NCBI GenBank assembly: GCA_910579265.1
Contig: CAJTTE010000001.1
Location: forward strand, 172,259-236,258
Origin: an uncultured Ruminiclostridium sp.
GTDB lineage: Bacteria; Bacillota; Clostridia; Oscillospirales; Ruminococcaceae
Length of the DNA: 64,000 nucleotides
Reading direction: 5' to 3'
Shown: positions 52,939 through 61,713 of the stretch, in pieces
Numbering within the stretch: position 1 is the stretch's first letter
How the letters are laid out: every line of letters starts with the position of its first letter
The notes under the pieces: generated by a model
Told to the model about the DNA's origin: nothing
Database searches by the model: none
What the model saw: only the letters and a program-made list of their open reading frames with translations
Translations under genes and position numbers: made by a program

Positions 52939-53952
52939 TCACATTATAACTTCGCTGTCAAAAAATCTTTCCTGAAATTCAACGGCTTTTTCTACGTCTT
53001 CTTTGGTATAATCGGCTCCTTCTCTGGCTACCACCCATTTATCCTCCACATCATTAAATCTGTGAACAACGGCGATAACCCTGCCACTAAATCTGTCAAC
53101 AGGCTTATCCTCGCCTAAGTAATAAACATCCTGCTCCTCTCCGTCTCCCGCAATAATACCTTCAACATATCCGTAATTCACAGAATAATAAAGGCAACAG
53201 TTTTTAGGGTGGAAGGAACCGATCGGCCTGTCTATGATTCCCGATACGGTTGTACCTATAACTGAAGAAAAATCAGGCCGTTTTTCTTCCTTGCTTCTGA
53301 TACGCGCCCATACATGATAATGCGAGTTGTTTTGTAAGATCCCTTTTACAAGACAGTTATCTATATGTCTGACGCTTAGCAGTTCAAAATCAGGTTCAAA
53401 TATTCTTTTTATATCTTCAAGATTCACAAAAAAATGAGGTATACCGTTTTCCGGCCCCTCCTCCATTTTAAGCACCGTATTTTCATCGATCTTTGGATAA
53501 CCCGCTTCCTTAAAGGATCGGGTTTCCTTTGAACAAAGAGTAAGATAGATCTCGCCTTCCGGTTTTAATATATTCTTAAGCTTGGACAGTATTTTTTGAA
53601 ATCCCTCGGTATCTGTATGTGAAATGGCAAGATACGAAAATATGCAGTCAAATGAATTTTCGCGAAACGGAAGCTCCGCCATATCGCAAACCTTAGAATT
53701 TATAATAAGGTTTTCTCTTTTTTCGGTCTCTCTCAAGCTTTTTACAGCATAATCTGAAATATCGCATGCCGTAACCTTAAATCCGTACTTAGCAAACAAA
53801 ATCGAATGTCTGCCAAGCCCGCAGCCCAAATCGAGAACAGATCTTTTTCCCTGTCTTTTCCATTTCTCACAAAAAAAATAGCTTTCCTCTGCGGGATCAA
53901 GCCATATATCACTCTCAGCCTTTTCCCAGTCCCAACCCTTCGATTCTACCAA
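52939..53952 (-). CDS. Class I methyltransferase fused to an inorganic-pyrophosphatase-like domain
   Basis: 337 residues. Residues about 30-190 are an AdoMet-dependent methyltransferase (SVLDLGCGLGRHSILFAKYG as motif I; VTACDISDYAV; FDCIFSYLAISHTD). Residues about 230-337 match the small pyrophosphatase-like proteins of Clostridia: DRPIGSFHPK, YSVNYGYVEGIIAGDGEEQD, AVVHRFNDVEDKWVV. The acceptor is unknown, and whether the second domain is active cannot be told. The start is probably TTG 53952 (M-V-E-S-K), with GGAGGTG 6 nt upstream; the ATG at 53982 precedes this SD and is less likely. Confidence 0.75.
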   Translation of the reverse strand: MVESKGWDWEKAESDIWLDPAEESYFFCEKWKRQGKRSVLDLGCGLGRHSILFAKYGFKVTACDISDYAVKSLRETEKRENLIINSKVCDMAELPFRENSFDCIFSYLAISHTDTEGFQKILSKLKNILKPEGEIYLTLCSKETRSFKEAGYPKIDENTVLKMEEGPENGIPHFFVNLEDIKRIFEPDFELLSVRHIDNCLVKGILQNNSHYHVWARIRSKEEKRPDFSSVIGTTVSGIIDRPIGSFHPKNCCLYYSVNYGYVEGIIAGDGEEQDVYYLGEDKPVDRFSGRVIAVVHRFNDVEDKWVVAREGADYTKEDVEKAVEFQERFFDSEVIM

Positions 53953-54126
53953 TTTAAACACCTCCAAGCTCAAAATAATCAATATTTATATGTTTGACCG
54001 TAAAACGGGCTTATAGAAGATTTTGGAGAAGTTATATTGATTTTTTAAGCATTTTTATTAAAGCGAAACTAAAACAAGCTGCCGTAATTAAGAAACGATT
54101 CCGAGATTCATTGGGGGATTTTGATA

Positions 54127-54205
54127 CACCGCCAAACCGAAAGACGAAACCCGCCGCCTAATGAGACTATGCCTTTGCTTGCAGCAAAAAGCGGGGGACA
54201 TCCTG
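54127..54205. repeat. GC-rich structured element, decayed copy 2
   Basis: CCGCCAAACCGAAAGACGAA and CCCGCCGCCTAA match the corresponding parts of the element at 51607-51732, followed by a different tail ending in AGCGGGGGACATCC. The left half of the element is missing. The rest of the 295-bp gap between the two methyltransferase genes shows nothing else. Confidence 0.45.
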
Positions 54206-54247
54206 CCGCGATCATAACCGGATTATACTTAAATTCAAAAAACAAAA

Positions 54248-55030
54248 CTACTTATGACAAACAAACATACCGTATTCCTTAGGAACATTCAAAACCCCGT
54301 CTATCGTATTTTTTTCCAACACCGCTCTTACGTCCTCCCTTGAAAGCTCAGCAACGGCGGACATATTCTTCAGCGAATAAATATAATCAAGCATATCATC
54401 AATATCCGTAACCGCCAAGGAATCCTCGTAATCATATCTTTGTACGCCTGAAAAGTGTTTTTTAAGAATTTCTTCGCCGTTTTGAAGCGTAAAGCTTTTA
54501 TTTGTGGTGTCTTCAGCCTTATATTCACTAAACAAATCCGCAATATAAGAAACGATCCCGTTTTCTCCGTATGTGGCGCAGTAAAAATACCCCTCGTCCG
54601 ACATTACGCGCTTTACCTCGGACAATCCCTTATCCGGATCGGGAATATGATACAGCATCATGTTTGCGATCACCCTATCAAAAAATCCGCTTTCGTAATT
54701 AATAGCCTCAATATCCGTGATCCCGTATGAAATATTGGAATGCTCACCCAAAGTTTTTTTAGCTGATACAATCATTTCCCCGGAAATATCCGTCAGATAT
54801 AATTGTATTCCTTCACGGAGCAAATGCAGTTTTTCTTTCCACATATCCCCCGTACCGCAGCCAAGCTCCAGTATCTTAGTATCATAATGAAAATCATAAT
54901 GTGAGTATATCCAGTTGCCAAAGCCTGTTTTATTTGTTGAATACTTTTTATGTATTGAAATTCTTGTATTCAGATTGTTGTCGGATTTATACTGCTCACG
55001 TACAACATTATGATCATTCAGTATCTGCAT
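54248..55030 (-). CDS. Class I SAM-dependent methyltransferase
   Basis: 260 residues. Motif I ILELGCGTGDMWKEK (about residues 53-67), LYLTDISGEMIVSAKK, and FDRVIANMMLYHIPDPDKGL as the motif IV region identify a Methyltransf_11/25-type enzyme. The C-terminal part is variable; the acceptor is unknown. An AAAGGAGG sits only 2 nt before the ATG, unusually close; a CTG three codons in would have normal spacing and may be used. The gene is not related to the neighbouring methyltransferase beyond the fold. Confidence 0.82.
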   Translation of the reverse strand: MQILNDHNVVREQYKSDNNLNTRISIHKKYSTNKTGFGNWIYSHYDFHYDTKILELGCGTGDMWKEKLHLLREGIQLYLTDISGEMIVSAKKTLGEHSNISYGITDIEAINYESGFFDRVIANMMLYHIPDPDKGLSEVKRVMSDEGYFYCATYGENGIVSYIADLFSEYKAEDTTNKSFTLQNGEEILKKHFSGVQRYDYEDSLAVTDIDDMLDYIYSLKNMSAVAELSREDVRAVLEKNTIDGVLNVPKEYGMFVCHK

Positions 55031-55378
55031 ATCCTCCTTTATAAAGCGGTTTTGTAGGAGTATTACTACCTGTTTCGTATTATTTCATACATATTCACGC
55101 AGATGGCATTTAAGCCGGATAGATCCGTTTCGTTAATATTTATTTCCATTTTTATAAAGCATTGTGCAGTTTTTTCCTTCAAACGCACATTAAGCGTGGC
55201 ACGACCGTCTTAAACGGTATTCATGCAAATACGACGGGAGCAAATTTTCGCTACGGATTTTTTCCCTCGACAGCACCGTTTATGCAGTATCTCTCCCGTT
55301 TCATTACATATATCTTGATCAAAACATTCATTACATGTATCTTGATCAAAACATTGATTTCATAAAGCGATCCGCTGA
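55031..55378. other. Intergenic stretch with a short direct repeat
   Basis: About 350 bp between the methyltransferase and HAD genes. The only structure seen is a 27-bp direct repeat of CATTACATATATCTTGATC-type sequence at 55302-55355, each unit containing the palindrome TTGATCAA. A short plus-strand frame here lacks an SD. Confidence 0.5.
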
Positions 55379-56188
55379 TCACAGCTTTTCGATATATTCG
55401 ATCACCTCGGAAATAGCGCCGCTGTTATTATCACAGACGATTATATCCGCCGCTTCTTTTGCTTCCCGTCGTGCCGAAGCCACGGCCGCTCCGAGCTTAG
55501 CGTCTCGGATAAGCTCAATGTCATTGTTATAATCACCAACGCCTACGGTAAAAGCGTCAGCTCTGTTCATGATTTTTATGAGCTGCTTGAATCCGCTGCC
55601 CTTATTAACACCCATAGGAAGCATCTCAAAGTAATGCACCTCGCTTCGTACCCAATGAGCATTGGACAAATAATCGGGTCTGCCGTAAACGAAATCGATA
55701 ATATTTTGGATTTTTTCGGGAGGGTAGGCGATCAATACTTTGAGCCAGCTTTCCTCATTAATATCATCAACGCCGCAAATAATAGGCTGAACATTTTCAA
55801 GCGCAAGATGTGCCCTTTCAATATCGTTCATTGAAGGAACATACACTTTATCACGGCAAAGAACTTCTATGGCAATATCGGGAAACTCTTTTATAAGCTC
55901 CTTGACAATACGGTCCGCGCACTTAGGCAGACTGCTGTGCCACAAAAACCTGTCACCTTTAAAATCATAGACTGCCGAACCATTAAAAATGACTGCGGGA
56001 ATATCCAGATTTATCCTTTCGGCAATCGGCTTCGCCATAGAATAACCTCTCCCGGTAGCGAGAGTAAAAATTCCCCCTCCGCTGCGAAAATGCTCTATCG
56101 CCTTCATATCCGTTTCAAGAATGATCTTGTCATCAGTTAAAAGCGTACCGTCGATATCCGTCATTATAATAACATTGTCAAATTTCAT
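55379..56188 (-). CDS. Cof-type HAD-superfamily phosphatase
   Basis: 269 residues. HAD motifs: IIMTDIDGTLL (D-x-D nucleophile, residues 8-18), ATGRGYSM (motif II), KGSGFKQLIK (motif III Lys) and VGVGDYNNDIELI (motif IV). The long cap between motifs II and III marks the Cof (type IIB) subfamily, phosphatases of sugar or nucleotide phosphates. The substrate is unknown. The gene appears to be transcribed alone. Confidence 0.9.
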   Translation of the reverse strand: MKFDNVIIMTDIDGTLLTDDKIILETDMKAIEHFRSGGGIFTLATGRGYSMAKPIAERINLDIPAVIFNGSAVYDFKGDRFLWHSSLPKCADRIVKELIKEFPDIAIEVLCRDKVYVPSMNDIERAHLALENVQPIICGVDDINEESWLKVLIAYPPEKIQNIIDFVYGRPDYLSNAHWVRSEVHYFEMLPMGVNKGSGFKQLIKIMNRADAFTVGVGDYNNDIELIRDAKLGAAVASARREAKEAADIIVCDNNSGAISEVIEYIEKL

Positions 56189-56304
56189 AGTGCCTCACAA
56201 TATGTTCATACTTACATTTTTAATGAACGCGTTTACCCTTGCGGCTTCAAATCTGCTTTATTACGGGTTATTCTTTTCCAAAGCTTTGATCCGAAGGTTC
56301 CGAT

Positions 56305-56496
56305 TCAATTATATAAATGAACATTTCTTTCTGTAAAAGACGTAACATTCGGATAGTCACTGAGCAAACTGAGGTCCGCCTGCTTTTTGTCGGCATAAAC
56401 GTGCAGGTATGTGATTTTATCGGGAGTAAGTCCGCAAAGATCGGCTGAAGAAGCATCGCTTTTTCCGATTTTTATCGTACCGGACCGCTCCGTCAT
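56305..56496 (-). CDS. Small uncharacterised protein, possibly truncated
   Basis: 63 residues beginning MTERSGTIKIGKSDASSADL and including ITYLHVYADKKQADLSLLSD. GGGAGGG lies 5 nt before the ATG, which supports translation. It starts 12 nt after the RluA-type synthase gene, so it may be the last gene of that operon. No family recognised; the LHVYADKKQADLSLL stretch could be the start of a leucine-rich-repeat-like protein that was cut short. Confidence 0.45.
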   Translation of the reverse strand: MTERSGTIKIGKSDASSADLCGLTPDKITYLHVYADKKQADLSLLSDYPNVTSFTERNVHLYN

Positions 56497-56508
56497 TGTG
56501 ACCCTCCC

Positions 56509-57411
56509 TTATTCTATGCTTTTTAAGAATTTTGTGAAGTATTCGGGAAGCTCACTGTCAAACTCCATATATTTACCGGTTCCCGGATGAACAAAGCCGA
56601 TTTTTTTCGCATGCAGACACTGCCCGCACAGCCATTTGGGTTTACCGCTGCCGTATACCTCGTCGCCCGCCACCGGATGTCCGATATAGCTCATATGCAC
56701 GCGTATCTGATGGGTTCTCCCTGTTTCAAGTCTCACGTTCAGATATGTGTAGCCCGAGTAGTTTCTTATCACGGAATAATGCGTTATTGCCTCCCGCGAA
56801 TTTTCGGTTGTAACACACATTTTCTTGCGGTCAGTCTTATGTCTGCCTATCGGAGCATTAACCGTACCGTCCTCTTTGACCGAGCCTGTAACGACCGTTT
56901 GATACTCTCGTGTAAACATATGTCCCTTTATCTGCCTTGAAAGACCCAGATGAGCCGTATCACTCTTAGCTACCATAAGAAGCCCGCTGGTATCCTTATC
57001 GATTCTATGCACGATCCCCGGTCTGACAACTCCGTTGATTCCGGACAAACTGCCTCTGCAATAGTACATCAATGCATTTACAAGAGTTCCGGAATAATGT
57101 CCCGGAGCCGGGTGAACTACCATACCCTTAGGCTTATTTACTACCAGCAGATCCTTATCCTCAAAAACTATATCCAAAGGAATTTTTTCAGCAAGAATTT
57201 CCGGTTCTTTATTGTCAGGTAAGCTGATTTCTATAAGATCTCCCTCTTTAAGCCTGTAGCTTTTACCGCAAGCCGATCCGTTAACCGTGCAGTTGCCGCT
57301 TTCCATAAGATTTGCCGCAAGTGATCTTGAAATATCCGAATTATCGGATATAAATTTATCGGCTCTTAAACCGGTTTCATCAGACGAAGCCTTTAAAACA
57401 ATTTTATTCAT
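56509..57411 (-). CDS. rluD: RluA-family pseudouridine synthase (RluD-like)
   Basis: 300 residues. An N-terminal S4 domain (about 15-65; ADKFISDNSDISRSLAANLM) is followed by the pseudouridine synthase core with GIVHRIDKDTSGLLMVAK (catalytic Asp in R-x-D), AHLGLSRQI, and RLETGRTHQIRVHMSYIGHP. It isomerises uridines in rRNA. The target cannot be deduced, but the S4-containing RluC/RluD type acts on 23S rRNA. ATG 57411 overlaps the end of lspA by 8 nt. Confidence 0.92.
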   Translation of the reverse strand: MNKIVLKASSDETGLRADKFISDNSDISRSLAANLMESGNCTVNGSACGKSYRLKEGDLIEISLPDNKEPEILAEKIPLDIVFEDKDLLVVNKPKGMVVHPAPGHYSGTLVNALMYYCRGSLSGINGVVRPGIVHRIDKDTSGLLMVAKSDTAHLGLSRQIKGHMFTREYQTVVTGSVKEDGTVNAPIGRHKTDRKKMCVTTENSREAITHYSVIRNYSGYTYLNVRLETGRTHQIRVHMSYIGHPVAGDEVYGSGKPKWLCGQCLHAKKIGFVHPGTGKYMEFDSELPEYFTKFLKSIE

Positions 57412-57940
57412 CAGTTGCGGGAGTACCCTTTCCGTTATTCTCCTCCGTTTTGTTTTCCTTGTCCTTTTTTGCCTTGGAATTTTTGATCTCGTCCGCAATA
57501 TAAAAAACGATAAGTAAAGCCGTTCCTACGACCGCACATATATCCGCAAAATTGAATACGGCGAAATTTATTATTCTCACATCTATAAAATCCACCACAT
57601 AGTTGTTGACTACTCTGTCTATAAGATTTCCCACCCCGCCCGCAACAATTAAAGCAAAGGACCAAATAATGGCATTATTCTTTATCCGTTTTGAAAGCAT
57701 TAATATAATAACCCCCAAAAGAACTATGGAGGTCAATATAATTAAAAATAATTGTTTGTCGCGCAGTATGCTGAAAGCTGCGCCTGTATTTTCCTGATAT
57801 GTTAAATTAAGCCATTCCTTATCTCCGAAACTGATAAGATTAATTGATCTCTGAGGTTTGATATAATTTACCGCCAACCACTTTGTAAACTGATCTATTC
57901 CTACAAGTACAGCGGCAACCGCTAAAGATATATAAGCCAT
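57404..57940 (-). CDS. lspA: Lipoprotein signal peptidase (signal peptidase II)
   Basis: 178 residues with four membrane segments. Catalytic aspartates are in GGVGNLIDRVVNNYVVDFID (G-N-x-x-D-R and D-F-x-D-x). N-ter AVAAVLVGIDQFTKWLAV and YQENTGAAFSIL (the N-T-G-A-A-F motif) are typical. It removes signal peptides from prolipoproteins such as the three glycosidases in this window. The C-terminal tail of about 25 residues is charged. SD GGAAAG is upstream. Confidence 0.96.
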   Translation of the reverse strand: MAYISLAVAAVLVGIDQFTKWLAVNYIKPQRSINLISFGDKEWLNLTYQENTGAAFSILRDKQLFLIILTSIVLLGVIILMLSKRIKNNAIIWSFALIVAGGVGNLIDRVVNNYVVDFIDVRIINFAVFNFADICAVVGTALLIVFYIADEIKNSKAKKDKENKTEENNGKGTPATDE

Positions 57941-58659
57941 CGTCTTTCCTTTTCTATCACAAAGGCTGTATGACCTTAAAAAGCATCCGATATTCCTTTA
58001 AAAATAATACAACCTATTCTTTCTGTTAATATTGATCCTTTGTGTGTTATACTTATCATTTATATGGTATTTTTGTTTTTTTGCCCTATAAAAACAAGCA
58101 GCTTATATAGCGACAAATCACCTTTTACATCTACCTCCCGATCATCGGGAATAATCAAATGCTCCGGACTTCTAAAATAAAACCTATCGTGTTTGAATTA
58201 AAAAACAACCGCAAGCGGTGAATTTTTTATGCTACACCAATAAAAAAGCGTAACGAAATCAGATTTTTCAATATAAACAATTGACATTAAATCAAAAAGA
58301 AGATCCTTAAGGAAGGATCAAGATCATCCTCCCTACAAAGTGAGCATTCAAATCGTGTGATACAATGCGGAGAAGGAAACGGCATATATCCGTTCCCCGT
58401 TAATTGTACTTTTGATCTTTAAAAAAATGAACCGCATTATCCGTCTCAAATATGTTATATGAAAGAAAAGTAAAAAAGGATTTACGTATCAGGATCCCTT
58501 AAACAATCTCCAATACATTACATATTCGTTTTCACCTGAAAAAAACACATATACGTAAGCTGAAATTTAAAGCTTATCCGTATCTGCTATAAATCTTTAC
58601 ATATCGCCGTAGCGGTTCAGCAAATAAATCCTTCCGCATACGTTTTCTTAAAACCGATG
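57941..58659. other. 700-bp gene-free stretch between divIVA and lspA
   Basis: No supported ORF on either strand, AT-rich. Short inverted repeat GATCCTTAAGGAAGGATC at 58300-58317. Nothing else was recognised. The gap is unusually long for this otherwise compact cluster. Confidence 0.5.
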
Positions 58660-59592
58660 TTATTCCTTGCTCTTATTATTGCTTCCGAACTGAAGCTTTT
58701 CAAATTTGGATTTATGCTTTGCCTTATCAAAAAGAGGATTATTTTCATCAAACTCCTCAACCTCTTCTGCGACCGCCTCTTCTTCGAACACAGGTTTTGA
58801 AGCAATTTCAGAGGTTTTATCCAGAACTGTCTCAACGGGCTTTTTAGCTTTTGGCTGTTCCTTTTTAACCTCGGGTTTTGCGGCGGGAGCAACAGGTGCC
58901 GGGGCCGCTGCCGGAGCTTTGGCAGGAGCCGCTGCCGGCTTAGCTGCTGCCGCAGTAACGGCGGAGTCCGTTTTTTTCTCCTCTTCGATCTTAAGCTTGT
59001 CCTTCATATTAAGCACAAACTGATTTTGACATTTTTCGGGAATTGACTTGATGAGCTCCACATGCTCCTGATAGTTTTTGAGAAGTCTCTCGATAAAAGC
59101 ATTGCTTTCATCTCTGGTCTTGGCTATGATGGATTCCTGTTTTTCTCTCTCCGCCTCAAGATTTGCCTTTATTTCCGCAGATTTACGCTCACATTCCGCA
59201 ACGATCCTTGTTTTCTCAGCATTAGCGTCATCAACAAGCTTCTTTGCATATGCGTCCTTTTCGCTGACCCTGTCCTCTGCGTCCTTGATCATCTTTTCGG
59301 ACTTTTCCTTGGCGTCGCTGATCATTTTTTCGGATTTTTCTTTTGCTGCGGCCTGCACCATTCTGCTCTGCTTTTGAGCGTCTAATAAAGCTTCCTTTAT
59401 TGCATCCTCATCATTACGGTATTCGCGTATCTTATCGGCCAATACCTCCATTTTCTTTTCAAGCTCTTCGTTCTGCTTTTTTAAATTAAGAAATTCGGTA
59501 GACATCTCCTGAAGATAATCGTCTACCTCCTCCATCTTATATCCGTTAAGCCCTTTGTTGAATTTTTTGTCAATTATGTCCCTTGCTTCCAT
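58660..59592 (-). CDS. divIVA: DivIVA-domain cell-division protein with Ala/Pro-rich linker
   Basis: 310 residues. The N-terminal DivIVA lipid-binding segment is MEARDIIDKKFNKGLNGYKM, followed by a long coiled coil (about 20-185; repeated EKSEKMISDAKEK-like heptads). An Ala/Pro-rich linker (about 200-255) and a conserved acidic end follow. DivIVA binds curved membrane at division sites and poles. The Ala-Pro linker of about 50 residues is longer than in the Bacillus protein. It lies at the end of sepF-ylmH-divIVA. Confidence 0.88.
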   Translation of the reverse strand: MEARDIIDKKFNKGLNGYKMEEVDDYLQEMSTEFLNLKKQNEELEKKMEVLADKIREYRNDEDAIKEALLDAQKQSRMVQAAAKEKSEKMISDAKEKSEKMIKDAEDRVSEKDAYAKKLVDDANAEKTRIVAECERKSAEIKANLEAEREKQESIIAKTRDESNAFIERLLKNYQEHVELIKSIPEKCQNQFVLNMKDKLKIEEEKKTDSAVTAAAAKPAAAPAKAPAAAPAPVAPAAKPEVKKEQPKAKKPVETVLDKTSEIASKPVFEEEAVAEEVEEFDENNPLFDKAKHKSKFEKLQFGSNNKSKE

Positions 59593-59604
59593 TAAAAGCC
59601 TCCG

Positions 59605-60351
59605 TTAATTATATTTTTTTATAGTGATGTGGTTTTTTCCTTTTCTTGTCACTCCGCCTAAATCCGAAAAAACAAATTTGCCGTATCCTTTAACGGAAAA
59701 TATGTCGCCCGGTTCAACCGTTACGGAAGACGACAGAATCCGTATGCCATTTAAAATCACTCTGCCTGACTTTATAAAAGCAGCTGATTTGTCACGACTG
59801 ACTCCGCAAATTCCGGAAACCAACACATCTATTCTTAACGACGATACCGTCAAAAAAATATCTTCAAATTTCTGACTCGGCAGCTCAATTCCGATCCCCG
59901 TCTCTGTCCTGACGCCTACTCTGCCGATTTTACACGTCTCCTTTATTAGCGGTAAAATAGTCCTTGAAACGAAAACCACCGCTCCGCCATCTGCAACCGA
60001 AATATCACCTATTTGATTTCTTTTGATGCCTAAAGACATCATTGATCCGAGAAAATCACGATGCGTAAGCATATCGCTGTTTCTGAAAAAAAACGTAACA
60101 GCATCCAAAGGATATTTTTCATTCTCAGCTTTAGGGGCTGAAAACATTTTTCTTACCGCTTCCTTATGACCTCCCCAGAAACCGCATTGAACTCCGGCAG
60201 CATCCGCCTGAGCTCTTGCTAAAACCTGTTCCCTGTCTGTAAGAAAAGAGCTGAACCTGAAAAAATTATTTTTTTCCGCATTTTGAAGCAGATCCATGAT
60301 ATGTCTGCAAAAATCTCTTTCCTCCGGATTTACGGGCTGAATAAATTTCAT
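59605..60351 (-). CDS. ylmH: YlmH-type S4 RNA-binding protein
   Basis: 248 residues. N-terminal YlmH domain (FGFWGGHKEAVRKMF-type segment near residues 59-70, read here as GFWGGHKEAVRKMFS) and a C-terminal S4 RNA-binding domain (about residues 175-245; LRIDVLVSGICGVSRDKSAA and SVTVEPGDIFSVKGYGKF). YlmH is encoded in Gram-positive division clusters, and in Bacillus it is linked to rescue of stalled ribosomes. The ATG overlaps the sepF TAA (TAATG). Confidence 0.88.
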   Translation of the reverse strand: MKFIQPVNPEERDFCRHIMDLLQNAEKNNFFRFSSFLTDREQVLARAQADAAGVQCGFWGGHKEAVRKMFSAPKAENEKYPLDAVTFFFRNSDMLTHRDFLGSMMSLGIKRNQIGDISVADGGAVVFVSRTILPLIKETCKIGRVGVRTETGIGIELPSQKFEDIFLTVSSLRIDVLVSGICGVSRDKSAAFIKSGRVILNGIRILSSSVTVEPGDIFSVKGYGKFVFSDLGGVTRKGKNHITIKKYN

Positions 60352-60809
60352 TACATAAAATCGGCGGCGTTATTACCCAGCTCCTCTATCATATCGCCGG
60401 ATATATCCACATTATAAGGAACAAGAATATACGATGTATTTGCGATCCTTTTCAAATCACCGTCCGAAGCGTATGCAACACCGCCAAGAAAATCGATAAG
60501 ACGATTTGCCACGTCCTTATTTGTATTATCAAGATTAAGAACGACCGCTCTCTTGTTTTTAAAATGATCCGCAATATCAGCAGCGTCTGTAAACTTCTCC
60601 GCCTTAACAACGATAACCTGCAATCTGGTTGTAGCCGGAATATTCAATACCTTGCCGGACTTAGGCGCGGCGGATATATTATTGGAATGTCTGATGCCGA
60701 AGTTTTCTTCAAAATCGGAAACGTCCCCGTCATCTTCGTTTTCGTATTCCTGATCTTCCTCTTCTTCCTCAACACCTGTTATTTTTCTGATTGTGTCCAT
60801 GATTCCCAT
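60351..60809 (-). CDS. sepF: SepF cell-division protein
   Basis: 152 residues. N-terminal amphipathic helix MGIMDTIRKITG (membrane anchoring), an acidic linker, then the SepF/DUF552 core: LQVIVVKAEKFTDAADIADHFKNKRAVVLNLDN and RLIDFLGGVAYASDGDLKRI (quoted in part). SepF polymerises and tethers FtsZ to the membrane. ATG 60809 is preferred (AAAGG about 11 nt upstream); an ATG 4 codons upstream overlaps the SD. Confidence 0.93.
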   Translation of the reverse strand: MGIMDTIRKITGVEEEEEDQEYENEDDGDVSDFEENFGIRHSNNISAAPKSGKVLNIPATTRLQVIVVKAEKFTDAADIADHFKNKRAVVLNLDNTNKDVANRLIDFLGGVAYASDGDLKRIANTSYILVPYNVDISGDMIEELGNNAADFM

Positions 60810-60999
60810 GACTTTTTTCATCCTTTCGTTCAAATGAGAGACGCTGCTCCCGAATTTATAAAAGATTATGAGCATCATTATCAACTGTGTATTTAATGAT
60901 GAGCACAACCCCGAATTTTACCTGAAAATTTAGTGCTCTGCCTATGAAAAAAACTATTCGATTGATATTATTCTAAAGCAATATCAAGGCACTGATTTT

Positions 61000-61713
61000 T
61001 TATTTTCTGCGTCCGAAAAGTGCGCTTCCTATACGAACGATATTCGAACCGTAACGCAATGCCTGCTGATAATCGTTCGACATACCCATTGAAAGAGTAT
61101 CTATGTTTTTTCCGCTCTTCGAACGGCAGTCGTTGTATATACGTTCCATCTGCTCAAAATATTTATTGTTGCTTCCGTTGATATCGATAGGCGGAATTGC
61201 CATAAATCCCCGCAGCCTTATATTGGACAGCTCCTTGCAATAACACGAAAACTCGTCGATCTGATCCGGCGCTACTCCGCCCTTGCTTTTCTCTCCGCCG
61301 ACATTGACTTCTATAAGAATATCCGTTATTTTTCCGCAGAGCGCCGCTCTTTTATTTATTTCATCGGCAAGCTTAACGCTGTCCACCGAATGTATCATAC
61401 TGACCTTATCTATAATATATTTGACCTTATTGCTTTGAAGTCCGCCTATAAAATGGATCTGGGACTTGCTGTCATAAAACTCATATTTACCGAGAAATTC
61501 CTGAACTCTGTTTTCACCAAGAAGATCGATTCCCAAGGAAACCGCATAATTTACGTTTTCAAAAGGCACGGTTTTTGTTACGGCCATAAGTCTGACACGG
61601 TCCTTGCGCCCGGCTTTATCCATAGCCCCGTCTATATTCTCGGATATGCGCTTATAGTTTTCCCTTATCCTGAAAAAAATATCATCGCTATTGGAGAATG
61701 ATTTTTCCGTCAC
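61000..61713 (-). CDS. yggS: YggS/PLPBP pyridoxal-phosphate homeostasis protein
   Basis: 237 residues. Single-domain PLP-binding TIM-barrel. KTVPFENVNYAV carries the PLP Lys region, LLGENRVQE, HFIGGLQSNKVKYI, EVNVGGEKSKGG and the C-terminal LSMGMSNDYQQAL and VRIGSALFG motifs match the family. It keeps free PLP levels low in the cytosol. GTG 61713 is chosen (GGGA 9-10 nt upstream); it overlaps the end of the HlyD-like gene by 26 bp. It belongs to the division cluster (ylmE in Bacillus). Confidence 0.93.
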   Translation of the reverse strand: MTEKSFSNSDDIFFRIRENYKRISENIDGAMDKAGRKDRVRLMAVTKTVPFENVNYAVSLGIDLLGENRVQEFLGKYEFYDSKSQIHFIGGLQSNKVKYIIDKVSMIHSVDSVKLADEINKRAALCGKITDILIEVNVGGEKSKGGVAPDQIDEFSCYCKELSNIRLRGFMAIPPIDINGSNNKYFEQMERIYNDCRSKSGKNIDTLSMGMSNDYQQALRYGSNIVRIGSALFGRRK

